Assembly: GCF_023283535.1 (NCBI RefSeq)
Contig: NZ_JAKILT010000008.1
Location: 59,566 to 123,565 of the forward strand
Direction of reading: 5' to 3'
DNA length: 64,000 nt
Source of the DNA: Shewanella sairae
GTDB lineage: Bacteria > Pseudomonadota > Gammaproteobacteria > Enterobacterales > Shewanellaceae
Both the position numbers and the translations under genes were made by a program. The notes under the pieces are model-generated. The model saw only the letters and a program-made list of their open reading frames with translations. It ran no database searches and had not been told where the DNA came from. This document shows, one piece after another, positions 1 through 8,097 of the stretch (its first letter is position 1; the number at the start of each line of letters is the position of its first letter).

Positions 1-240
1 AAAACGAATAAAAAGCCCAGCACGGCTGTCACGGCTAAAGAACGACTGCAAATTATCGTCGCCCACCAACGTGGTGAGCGCGAGGCGCCGGATTACTTCC
101 CGCAAATGAAGCAAGAGATCATTGAAGTGATCCGTAAGTATGTCCAAGTAGGCCCAGATCAAGTCTCTGTACAACTAGATCAAAATGATGAAAACTTGTC
201 AGTACTTGAGCTTAATGTCACGCTCCCTGAGCAAAACTAA
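1..240 (+). CDS. minE: MinE, cell division topological specificity factor (5' end cut off)
   Basis: Reading frame 1 is open from the first base to a TAA at 238-240 and gives 79 residues, ending in NVTLPEQN. The segment covering [14 protein letters not shown] is the MinE anti-MinCD region, and the rest is the topological specificity domain ([18 protein letters not shown]). MinE is usually about 86-88 residues, so only a few N-terminal residues lie outside the window. It drives pole-to-pole oscillation of MinD/MinC and so restricts the Z ring to midcell. minC and minD are expected just upstream. A strong terminator follows. Confidence 0.95.
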   Translation, partial: KTNKKPSTAVTAKERLQIIVAHQRGEREAPDYFPQMKQEIIEVIRKYVQVGPDQVSVQLDQNDENLSVLELNVTLPEQN

Positions 241-293
241 GTAAGCTTTCGCGATTGGATAACTAAACGCGATTAATGCCAAGTTAAACTAAC

Positions 294-320
294 AAAAAGC
301 CCGCTACTGCGGGCTTTTTT
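294..320 (+). terminator. Rho-independent terminator after minE
   Basis: An 11-bp stem (AAAAAGCCCGC at 294-304, GCGGGCTTTTT from 309) with a 4-base loop and a T6 tract. It lies between minE and the convergent rnd gene and could work in both directions. Confidence 0.9.
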
Positions 321-357
321 GTCTATTTTAAGTCTAGACTCTCATACTTAACAGATA

Positions 358-1470
358 TTATTGTAGCTTAAGTGCATAGAGCGGCTCAGCGACAATCGCT
401 TCGCGCCATCCAGTTAAGATAAGCGGCTTATCTCCTTGCTTACCCGCCCAAACCCATTCTAAGTATTCGTGAATAAACTTTTTTGAGCCTAATAGTTCAA
501 TCGGTATATTATGGGCTTCAGCTTGTGCTGTAAGACAATTTTTAATGGTCTTAAACGCAACTTTATAACCAGTTTTAAGCGCTATCACATCTAATGGTTT
601 AGGCGGGCTATCGAAGCTAACATTACTAATAATACGGCAAATTTCTTTACCGTGAATGCGTTTTTCCTGCTCGGTAAGCTCTGTTAGCTTGTATAAATCA
701 TTACTATTTTTAGGTTGCTTCTTAGCAAGACCAATCAGCGCATGATCTTTTACTACAAAGCCCAACGCCAAATCTTTTTGTAATGCACGCTTTAAACGCC
801 AGCTTGCTAAATCGCGCAGCACCGCAAGTTGATTGCTCGTCAGCTGGAAGGCATTTTTCACTTTTAAATACGCTGTATCAGGGCAAGGTAAATCAAGGCG
901 TCCTTGGGTCATACGTACGCCCTCTTCCTCAATCCAATCGAGCCTGCCTTGCTCTTTAAGCTTTTCAACTAATTGTGGGTAAAGCTTATAAAGATAATAT
1001 ACGTCATTAGCCGCATAGTTTAGCTGAGCTTCAGTCAGTGGACGTTTGATCCAATCTGTACGTGACTCGCCTTTATCTAAACTGACCTCTAAGGTCTGCT
1101 CTACTAACTTGGCATAACCTAAACCGTGTCCCATACCTGCAAGACTCGCTGCGATTTGGCTATCAAACAGGTTCGTTGGCTGGCACTGACCATAGTGTGC
1201 AAATACTTCTAAATCTTCACTGCAAGAATGCAGCAGTTTGACGCTGCTTTCTTTTTTCAGTAATTGCCAAAAAAGATGCAAATTACTGACCGCTAATGGG
1301 TCGATTAGCGCGAGTGTTTTACCGTCATAGGCTTGAATAAGACCTAATCTTGCATAGTAGGTGCGAGTACGAACAAATTCTGTGTCTAGCACCAATAGAT
1401 CAGCTTCTTGGTATTGCTCTACAAGGGCCGCTAAACTGGCATCATCTTCAATATATTGAAACGCTAACAA
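358..1470 (-). CDS. rnd: Ribonuclease D
   Basis: 370 residues. The 3'-5' exoribonuclease matures the 3' ends of tRNA and other small RNAs. The DEDDy residues are visible: DTEF at 29-32, the central SCSEDLEVF segment, and YAANDVYYL carrying the Tyr-Asp pair. The C-terminal half fits the HRDC domains (SNQLAVLRDLASWR). The start is TTG at 1470 with GGAG nine bases upstream; the E. coli rnd gene also uses a UUG start, which supports this choice. It reads away from fadD, with a hairpin between the two genes. Confidence 0.95.
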   Translation of the reverse strand: MLAFQYIEDDASLAALVEQYQEADLLVLDTEFVRTRTYYARLGLIQAYDGKTLALIDPLAVSNLHLFWQLLKKESSVKLLHSCSEDLEVFAHYGQCQPTNLFDSQIAASLAGMGHGLGYAKLVEQTLEVSLDKGESRTDWIKRPLTEAQLNYAANDVYYLYKLYPQLVEKLKEQGRLDWIEEEGVRMTQGRLDLPCPDTAYLKVKNAFQLTSNQLAVLRDLASWRLKRALQKDLALGFVVKDHALIGLAKKQPKNSNDLYKLTELTEQEKRIHGKEICRIISNVSFDSPPKPLDVIALKTGYKVAFKTIKNCLTAQAEAHNIPIELLGSKKFIHEYLEWVWAGKQGDKPLILTGWREAIVAEPLYALKLQ

Positions 1471-1493
1471 AGTTGTCTACTCCATAAATATGC

Positions 1494-1516
1494 AAAAGCC
1501 GGCAATCGCCGGCTTT
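1494..1516 (-). terminator. Hairpin terminator after fadD
   Basis: AAAGCCGGC (1495-1503), loop AATC, GCCGGCTTT (1508-1516). On the minus strand the stem ends in a short TTTT. It separates fadD from rnd, so the two are probably separate transcription units or only partly coupled. Confidence 0.6.
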
Positions 1517-1559
1517 AGTCTAATCAAAAGTGGCAATCACCACTTAATGACTAATGAGG

Positions 1560-3233
1560 TTAATCTTGCTTAGCCTCATCTCTTAATTCCCGACGTAAGA
1601 TTTTACCTACATTGGTTTTAGGCAGTTCATCTCTAAATTCTACCAGCTTAGGGATTTTATAGCCCGTCAAATGCACGCGACAATGCTTAATCACGTCCTC
1701 TTTGGTCAAAGATTTATCATTTGCGACCACAAATACCTTAACTAACTCACCAGACACCTCGTGAGGAACGCCCACTGCGGCGACTTCGACCACTTTAGGA
1801 TGCAGAGCAACGACTTCTTCGACTTCATTTGGGAACACGTTAAAGCCTGACACTAAGATCATGTCTTTTTTACGGTCAACGATAAAGAAGAAACCTTGCT
1901 CGTCCATATAACCGATATCGCCTGTGGCTAAATAGCCATCATTATCGATAACATTGCTTGTTTCTTCAGGACGCTGCCAATAACCCACCATTACTTGCGG
2001 GCCTTTGGCAAATAGCTCACCTGTGCCACCTTGCGCTAATACGTTACCATCATCGTCACGCACTTGAATATCGGTATTCGCCACAGGGAAACCAATTGAG
2101 CCATTGTAGCCATCAAGGTTATAAGGGCAACATGTAACCAAAGGCGCCGCTTCTGTTAGGCCGTAGCCTTCAAGTAAACGCGTTTTGGTAAGGCCCTGCC
2201 ATTTGTCAGCAACCGCGCGCTGCACAGCCATACCGCCGCCAATCGATAACTTAAGCTCGCTAAAATTAAGTTTAGCGAAATCTTCGTTATTCACTAACGC
2301 GTTAAATAGAGTATTAACGCCAGTCAACACAGTAAATGGATGTTTTTCTAATTCACTAATAAATGCTGGCAGATCCCTTGGATTAGTGATCAGCAAGTTA
2401 TTAGCGCCTTTATGGATAAACAGTAAGCAGTTCACCGTCAATGCAAAGATGTGATAAAGCGGTAATGCCGTAACAACAAACTCTTTGCCTTGCTCAAGCA
2501 TTGGCCCATAGGCCGCATCTGCTTGTAGCAGGTTGCTGACCACATTGCCGTGACTCAGCATTGCGCCTTTAGAAACACCTGTTGTACCACCAGTGTATTG
2601 TAAAAAAGCTAAATCATCTTTCTTTACCGTCGGCTTAACGTACTGCATACGTCGACCTTTCGATAATGCCTTACGCATTGAGATTGCTTGTGGGAGGTGG
2701 TACTTAGGCACCATTTTCTTGATGTATTTAACAACAAAGTTAACCAGGGTGCGCTTTGGCGCACTGAGTAAGTCACCCAATCCAGTTAAAATAACACTTT
2801 CAACTGGCGTGTCGGCAACCACTTTTTCTAACGTATGAGCAAAGTTCGACACCACAACAATGGCTTTAGCGCCTGAATCGTTTAGCTGATGCTTTAGTTC
2901 GCGCGGCGTGTAAAGTGGGTTAACATTTACCACCACCATGCCTGCACGTAAAATACCAAACAGTGCGATAGGATATTGTAAAAGGTTCGGCATCATAATG
3001 GCGACGCGGTCGCCTTTATTTAGCTTCAACTCATTTTGGAGGTAAGCTGCAAAGGCTCTGCTGCGCTCTTCTAGCTTGCGATAAGTTAACGTCGCGCCCA
3101 TGTTGACAAACGCAGGCTGATCCGCGTTTTTAGCGACGGATGTTTCAAACAAATCAACAAGCGATGCATATTGCTCTACATCAATCTCAGAAGGCACATC
3201 ATCTGGTAGATTATTAATCCAAAGTTGGTCCAC
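1560..3233 (-). CDS. fadD: Long-chain fatty acid-CoA ligase FadD
   Basis: 557 residues, the usual FadD length. It activates fatty acids to acyl-CoA (ATP to AMP) at the inner membrane for beta-oxidation. The AMP-binding motif [16 protein letters not shown], the YGLTEAAP motif, and the C-terminal [10 protein letters not shown] and [16 protein letters not shown] motifs are all present and intact. The start is GTG at 3233, preceded by AGGAG six bases upstream. A loosely palindromic AT-rich stretch near 3350-3370 could be a fatty-acid regulator site, but the match to a PsrA- or FadR-type box is weak. Confidence 0.96.
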   Translation of the reverse strand: MDQLWINNLPDDVPSEIDVEQYASLVDLFETSVAKNADQPAFVNMGATLTYRKLEERSRAFAAYLQNELKLNKGDRVAIMMPNLLQYPIALFGILRAGMVVVNVNPLYTPRELKHQLNDSGAKAIVVVSNFAHTLEKVVADTPVESVILTGLGDLLSAPKRTLVNFVVKYIKKMVPKYHLPQAISMRKALSKGRRMQYVKPTVKKDDLAFLQYTGGTTGVSKGAMLSHGNVVSNLLQADAAYGPMLEQGKEFVVTALPLYHIFALTVNCLLFIHKGANNLLITNPRDLPAFISELEKHPFTVLTGVNTLFNALVNNEDFAKLNFSELKLSIGGGMAVQRAVADKWQGLTKTRLLEGYGLTEAAPLVTCCPYNLDGYNGSIGFPVANTDIQVRDDDGNVLAQGGTGELFAKGPQVMVGYWQRPEETSNVIDNDGYLATGDIGYMDEQGFFFIVDRKKDMILVSGFNVFPNEVEEVVALHPKVVEVAAVGVPHEVSGELVKVFVVANDKSLTKEDVIKHCRVHLTGYKIPKLVEFRDELPKTNVGKILRRELRDEAKQD

Positions 3234-3415
3234 AAAAATCTCCTAATATCTCCACCTGCAGTAATCAAACCCGCAATGGTCGTTAGCAGCTTGCCAAGAA
3301 GCAAGCTAAAACACTGTCTATTCTTTATATTTTTAGTCAACGCCAACAAATCATACAAGCGTTTAAATTTTGATTATCATCACATAAATGACACAAAAAA
3401 CCTAGCCTCTTTTTT

Positions 3416-4285
3416 CTAGGCGGTTAAGAAGTCTCTAATCGCCTCAGAAACTTGTGCCGCATTCCCCATATGCAGATGATGATCACCATCAAGCTCTACA
3501 GTTTGTAACCGCTCAAACCAGCGATGCGCCATCGGGATCGCCTCTCGCAACTGAGGAAAACCTCCGCTACCAGAAATTAATAGAGTATTGACTGTATGGG
3601 CTTGCATTAAGGCATCGACTTGAGAAAAAGTCAGTCTTAAAGGGGAATCTAATTTTAAGCGAGGATCACTGCGCCAGCATACCCCAGAATCAAGGTTTTG
3701 CATATTGCGCTGAGTCAATAATTCGCACCATTGCAGGTCTAATGCGGTTAATTTGTGCCGTGCATTCGCTGCAATAGCAATATCACGATAAATATTGACA
3801 GGTTTGTCTTGTGTCGCCAAAAATCGTCTATGGCCTATAAAACTATTTTGCAGGCGTGTTTTAGATTTAGTTTCGCTCTCATACAAAGGTGAAAGCGCTT
3901 CAATTAACACCAATCTAGCCACATTATCAGGAAAAGCCGCGGCGTAAGCTGAAGCAATAATCCCGCCTAAAGAATGGCCTATCATTGCCACAGGTTGGGT
4001 TTCCAGCACGCCAAGTAAGGCATCTAAATCGTAGAGGTAATCAACCCAATGCAGAGGGTACGCACCGGGTCTATGCTGTGAGCCGCCATGACCAGGCCAA
4101 TCAATAGCTAATATTTGGTAATCGGCGAGATAATGACTCAGTGGCTCAAAGCTATTGGCATTATCTAGCCAACCATGTAATGCCAATAACAGTGGTTTGT
4201 CCGGCGAACCCCATAATCGTCCCGCTAAGGTAATATGGGGTAACTTAAGGGTTATTTCGTTATCGGGTTCGCAGACTAAGTGCAT
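3416..4285 (-). CDS. Alpha/beta-fold hydrolase
   Basis: 289 residues. The oxyanion segment HGWLDN (37-42), the nucleophile elbow GHSLGG with Ser105, and a C-terminal DGDHHLHM segment supplying the likely catalytic His mark it as a serine alpha/beta hydrolase of the general esterase/SERHL-like type. There is no signal peptide, so it is cytoplasmic. Its stop lies about 180 bases upstream of the fadD start, and its own start is only 8 bases after the methyltransferase-like gene, so those two are probably co-transcribed. The substrate cannot be read from the sequence. Confidence 0.85.
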   Translation of the reverse strand: MHLVCEPDNEITLKLPHITLAGRLWGSPDKPLLLALHGWLDNANSFEPLSHYLADYQILAIDWPGHGGSQHRPGAYPLHWVDYLYDLDALLGVLETQPVAMIGHSLGGIIASAYAAAFPDNVARLVLIEALSPLYESETKSKTRLQNSFIGHRRFLATQDKPVNIYRDIAIAANARHKLTALDLQWCELLTQRNMQNLDSGVCWRSDPRLKLDSPLRLTFSQVDALMQAHTVNTLLISGSGGFPQLREAIPMAHRWFERLQTVELDGDHHLHMGNAAQVSEAIRDFLTA

Positions 4286-4293
4286 TTATACAA

Positions 4294-5142
4294 TTACTTT
4301 TTGATAAATTTAAGCGTCATTCTATCGCTTTCACCAATATCGAGATACTTCTGTTTATCTTGCTCATCAAGCGCTAAACGTGGTGGTAATGTCCACACCC
4401 CTTTCGGATAATCTTTAGTATCTTTTGCATTGGCATTAACTTCAGAGCTCGCAACAAAAGTAAAGCCTGCTTTTTCAGCAAGTTTAATCACTTCGGCCTG
4501 TTCCATATAACCGGTTTTAGCGTCCATTCCAGGGTTGGCTTTGTGCTCAACAATACCAAAAGTACCGCCTGACTTTAACACTTTGTAGGCTGAGTCAAAC
4601 ACTGGCCCTAAATACCCTTTCATCGCCCAGTTATGTAAGTTTCTAAAAGTCAGTACTGCATCAGCGCTATTATCTTCACCCATAGCGTAATAGCTAGGTG
4701 GGTCGAATGTGACAGTGCTCGCAGCGCCAAGTTTTGCTTTATTGTCACTTAACCAAGCAGCAAATTTTTTGCCTGACTTGGCACGATAACCATTTTTGAG
4801 TTTTTCATCACTTGGATTGGTATCGAAGTTGCCCGCAACATAATGCCCTTCACTTGCCAAGTATGGTGCTAAGATCTCTGCGTACCAGCCACCGCCAGGC
4901 CATAACTCGATAACTGTATCGGTTGGTTGGATTTCAAAAAAACTTAAGGTTTGCTGTGGATGACGATATTCATCTCGAGCGCTGTTTTTGGCTTGTCTAA
5001 AATCACTATACACTGCGGTTTGTAATGCTGAATAACTATGTGCCTCATCACCATGAGCACTAACTGTGGTGCTTAAAAGTGATAAACTGCAGGTGCTAGC
5101 CAGTAAGATACTCGCTGCAACAATTTTCTTTTTCATTATCAA
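4294..5142 (-). CDS. Exported class I methyltransferase-fold protein (COG4798-like)
   Basis: 282 residues. The N-terminus (MIMKKKIVAASILLASTCSL) is a clear Sec signal peptide, with likely cleavage after VSA and before HGDEAH. Next come an aromatic-rich motif I (VIELWPGGGWYAEILAPYL), NLHNWAMKGYLGP, and a GTFGIVEHKA strand as in SAM-dependent methyltransferases. It resembles the predicted methyltransferases of COG4798. SAM is not expected in the periplasm, so its enzymatic status there is uncertain. AGGGAGATTG precedes the tandem Met start. It is followed closely by the hydrolase gene. Confidence 0.8.
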   Translation of the reverse strand: MIMKKKIVAASILLASTCSLSLLSTTVSAHGDEAHSYSALQTAVYSDFRQAKNSARDEYRHPQQTLSFFEIQPTDTVIELWPGGGWYAEILAPYLASEGHYVAGNFDTNPSDEKLKNGYRAKSGKKFAAWLSDNKAKLGAASTVTFDPPSYYAMGEDNSADAVLTFRNLHNWAMKGYLGPVFDSAYKVLKSGGTFGIVEHKANPGMDAKTGYMEQAEVIKLAEKAGFTFVASSEVNANAKDTKDYPKGVWTLPPRLALDEQDKQKYLDIGESDRMTLKFIKK

Positions 5143-5372
5143 TCTCCCTTATATGACAGGCATCAACCTAGCAGTCAGTTAACAAAAAACCAACCCATAT
5201 AAACAGAGATTTACATTTTAGTATTGCGAAGGGAATGAGATTTTAGAATGGCAGAACAGTAATACCCAAGCTTAGTTTGTTATTAAGCGGAAACTTTTAT
5301 CAGCCCGTGTCGTTTTAATTCACTGTTGCTAACTTAAGAGGGCCTATAGCCAGCACGCTTAAATCGAGTAAG

Positions 5373-6116
5373 TTAATCACGACGACTGGCTGCGCTGTCA
5401 ACTCTGCGCCAGCATAAAAATAGCATCAATGCACTTGTCGCTAACCAAACTCCGACCCAGAACCAAGCAGGTAGCCAGCTTTCACCCGCCAGCATATTAG
5501 CATCGCCTTGCCCTTCTAGACCTAAAAGCACCATGGGACTCGCTAGCGCATTTAAAATAATCATCAGTGCAATTACTCTTAAGAAAGTCGCTAGAAACCG
5601 GTTCAATTGCAGCTTTAGTGGCAATAGGAATAAGCCCGCAAGACTCGCTAAAATAGCTATAGTCAAAAGGTCTCGTGCCCATAGTAATATCGTCAGCACA
5701 ACAGCCCCGCCTAATACGGCAAAACTGACTCGGATCCCTTTAGGCCAAGTGGCGAACATAAAAATAAGGTAACCCCAAAGGGCTGCGCCAAAGTACCCCG
5801 CAAAGCCTATTAATAATGGCCAACCTCCTTGGCTAAAGCAAAGCCCTGCGCCATTAGGAAAAAGTTGAATATGACTCACTACGCCGCCAGAAAACAACGT
5901 TGCCAATGCGTGTGATACTTCATGGAAGTAACTTTCTAACCATTTGAAAGGCACACTAACAAAGGGAATACGTGTTACAAGAAAAGCGATGAGGAGTTCA
6001 ATAAAAAAGCGGGTGCGCCCAGGTGCGCCTGAGGGCTGAATGCCCGAAGATTTATCGGCAACGTCAGCGTATCGACTATGCATAAGTGTCAATGCCGACC
6101 ATTTGCTGGATTTCAT
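5373..6116 (-). CDS. M50B-like integral membrane metalloprotease
   Basis: About 248 residues with several hydrophobic segments. HEVSH (about 65-69) next to the first membrane segment is a zinc-binding HEXXH, and the surrounding sequence (ESYFHEVSHALATLFSGG) fits the Peptidase_M50B-like family. WARDLL, further on, may supply the third ligand. It ends in a short charged tail. The start is uncertain: GTG at 6119, ATG at 6116, or ATG at 6083, which overlaps the stop of the preceding gene by 8 bases. None has a strong ribosome binding site, so translational coupling to the upstream gene is likely. The substrate is unknown. Confidence 0.75.
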   Translation of the reverse strand: MKSSKWSALTLMHSRYADVADKSSGIQPSGAPGRTRFFIELLIAFLVTRIPFVSVPFKWLESYFHEVSHALATLFSGGVVSHIQLFPNGAGLCFSQGGWPLLIGFAGYFGAALWGYLIFMFATWPKGIRVSFAVLGGAVVLTILLWARDLLTIAILASLAGLFLLPLKLQLNRFLATFLRVIALMIILNALASPMVLLGLEGQGDANMLAGESWLPAWFWVGVWLATSALMLFLCWRRVDSAASRRD

Positions 6117-6393
6117 CACGCTTTGCTGCGTGCTGATTAATCAAATATTCAGCCACCGCGCCGCGTTGACCGCCGGTTTGACTTTCATACTCAACATGGG
6201 CACCTAAACGAGATTGCAGTGTTGCTACATCTTCATGATACACATCCACCAGCGTTTGCTGTGGATTAATTGCCGCAGAATGTTCAACTGTTTCAGGTGC
6301 GATCGCCCGAGCTTGCTGGCTAGCAACAGACTTGTTAACCTCAATTTTTGCAGCCTGATGCGTTGTTGCAAGCTGGCTGGCATTTATCAGCAT
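6076..6393 (-). CDS. Conserved-looking hypothetical protein overlapping the M50B-like gene
   Basis: 105 residues, soluble, with no membrane segment or signal peptide and no family I recognise. It is polar, Ala/Gln-rich, and probably helical towards the C-terminus (YLINQHAAKRDEIQQMVGI). AAGGAAGA sits at good spacing before the ATG at 6393, which supports a real gene. The 3' end overlaps the 5' end of the protease gene, so the two are almost certainly co-expressed. It could be a partner or substrate of that protease, but this is context inference only. Confidence 0.65.
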   Translation of the reverse strand: MLINASQLATTHQAAKIEVNKSVASQQARAIAPETVEHSAAINPQQTLVDVYHEDVATLQSRLGAHVEYESQTGGQRGAVAEYLINQHAAKRDEIQQMVGIDTYA

Positions 6394-6511
6394 GACATCT
6401 TCCTTAACTTAGCTAGTCATCACTCACTCGCTAATCTAACCTTATTTAAAAGGCAATTCACTATCACTCATGTTGAACAGCAACTTTTAAGTTATGACTT
6501 TAACTTAAATA

Positions 6512-6580
6512 ATGATCTACAAGGTATTACTTTTGATTAGGTTTTTAAAGTTAATCAAAACTAAAGTGCTTGTAGATCAT
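6512..6580. repeat. Long two-part inverted repeat between tsaB and the hypothetical gene
   Basis: Outer arms ATGATCTACAAG (6512-6523) and CTTGTAGATCAT (6569-6580) are perfect over 12 bp. Inner arms TTTTGATTA (6531-6539) and TAATCAAAA (6552-6560) are perfect over 9 bp. Transcribed, this would fold into a 69-base hairpin with an internal loop. It may act as the tsaB terminator or be a small mobile remnant. Confidence 0.6.
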
Positions 6581-6595
6581 GACTAACTACGCTGC

Positions 6596-7312
6596 TTATT
6601 CTCTACCTGGCAATTTTTGCCAAGTTACCGTGTCACGTAAATACACCGGTGTAAGCTCATCAACGCTAGTACTGAGGCCCTTATTCACGCCATCTTGAGC
6701 AAGTGCCAACATAAATTTCGCTTCAGGGAATTTTGCCGATTCACATAAAGAGATGGTTTCACTATGTGCAAGTATTTCAGGATAAGCATCAAAACCAATA
6801 CCGCAAGCAGCAATCGGCAGAGTTAGATCTAGGCTCAACACGATATCCGCAGGCGCGCTCACCACTTCTTCATTAACTAAGGTCGCTAAACCGTCAACGG
6901 CTATATATTGCCCCCAATACACTTCCCCCATACGCGCATCAATAGCGGCAAGTACTTGTGTTGCGCCGTTTTCGATAGCTGATTGTGCCATTGCCGCTAA
7001 GGTAGAAATACCAATAACGGGCAATTCTTGGCCAAGAGCTAATCCTTGGGTAATACTGGTGCAAATACGAATACCGGTAAAACTACCCGGTCCTCTCCCG
7101 TAAGCAATGACATCGACATTTTGAAGCTTCAAACCTGCATCAGTTAGCACCGACTTCACCATAGGCAACAAGCGTTGGCTATGTTCACGTGGCGCATCAG
7201 CTTGCTCGCTAAAGATATTGCCTTGGTGGCAAACAGCTGCTGAACACGACTCAGTACATGTATCGAGTGCTAAAATACTCAGCTGTGTCGTATCGTTAGA
7301 TTCTTTTGTCAT
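6596..7312 (-). CDS. tsaB: TsaB, tRNA threonylcarbamoyladenosine biosynthesis protein
   Basis: 238 residues. The N-terminal ILALDTCTESCSAAVCH and the YGRGPGSFTGIRI motif are diagnostic of TsaB (YeaZ), an ASKHA-fold partner that dimerises with TsaD in the TsaBDE complex forming t6A37 in ANN-decoding tRNAs. The protein is complete. The ATG at 7312 is taken as start. In many gammaproteobacteria tsaB lies next to yoaA; here they are separated by one small gene on the other strand and an intergenic gap. Confidence 0.95.
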   Translation of the reverse strand: MTKESNDTTQLSILALDTCTESCSAAVCHQGNIFSEQADAPREHSQRLLPMVKSVLTDAGLKLQNVDVIAYGRGPGSFTGIRICTSITQGLALGQELPVIGISTLAAMAQSAIENGATQVLAAIDARMGEVYWGQYIAVDGLATLVNEEVVSAPADIVLSLDLTLPIAACGIGFDAYPEILAHSETISLCESAKFPEAKFMLALAQDGVNKGLSTSVDELTPVYLRDTVTWQKLPGRE

Positions 7313-7671
7313 GAATTACTTACCAAACCTATAATTTAAATAATTTTATATCGCAAGCGAGCACATTCAGCACGCTAGAAAAGGCGATAATGAAAAGCTT
7401 AACCAAGCACGTAAACACATTAGTCACTAAGCTTAGTCAATAGTAATTAACCGATTATACCTCAACTTAAACCAAAGGATTAAGTCCAAATTACCAGGCT
7501 AGGGGGGTTATTGCCGACTGAGCTTATTATCACCAAGAAGTTGAGCGCTCAAGAAAGCCGTCGCAAACTTGATGAATCGAGTAAAAATAGGCTGAACAGT
7601 ATAATTTACTCTAAATTTAATGGGTAAGCATTTTCCCCAAACAACCAACGAATGCAGCAAAGGAGAAATAA
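7313..7671. other. Intergenic region between tsaB and the 141-residue gene
   Basis: 359 bases between divergent genes, so it should hold both promoters. A perfect 12-bp palindrome TTGAGCGCTCAA lies at 7541-7552, and a TATAAT hexamer at 7600-7605 is well placed as the -10 of the plus-strand gene, although no good -35 precedes it. No additional gene was seen. Confidence 0.5.
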
Positions 7672-8097
7672 ATGCGCCACATAAGCATAAATTGGTTTCG
7701 CCTCTTTCGTTACTCTTTGCTATTTGTCATTTTCTCACTGTTAATGACTGTTTTTATGTTGATATGGTTTTCTAATAGCTTAGAAGACGCTTGGAATAAA
7801 GGCCTTACGCTGACTTTATCTGAGTATGAAATGACCGTTGAGCTGACATTAACACTGCTCATTTATGTAAGTTTTCCTGTGCTACTGTTTCGTTTTCTAT
7901 ATTACTTTTCTAAAATGTTATATCGAGGTCGTCAACCCGGTGTCGCGATTGTAAGCTATAAAACTCTGTTTAATCCTTTAAATTTTCTACTGTTTCCAAG
8001 CTTACTCAACTCCCAAGGGTTAACCTACAGACGGCGCTGCTTACTGGCACTGATTTTACTATGTGCAATCTATCTTACGATTTTACTTATCACTTAA
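7672..8097 (+). CDS. Small inner-membrane protein of unknown function
   Basis: 141 residues with about four hydrophobic segments (near 15-35, 60-80, 98-112 and 120-140) and basic loops (YRGRQPGV, YRRR). GGAGAAATAA precedes the ATG, so the start is well supported. I recognise no family. Its last 8 bases overlap the 3' end of the convergent yoaA gene. Confidence 0.7.
   Translation: MRHISINWFRLFRYSLLFVIFSLLMTVFMLIWFSNSLEDAWNKGLTLTLSEYEMTVELTLTLLIYVSFPVLLFRFLYYFSKMLYRGRQPGVAIVSYKTLFNPLNFLLFPSLLNSQGLTYRRRCLLALILLCAIYLTILLIT

Noticed and set aside
2185..2838. Plus-strand frames opposite fadD
   Set aside because: They are antisense shadows of a complete, well-conserved fadD.
3350..3370. Fatty-acid regulator box before fadD
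   Set aside because: The match to PsrA or FadR sites is too loose to call.
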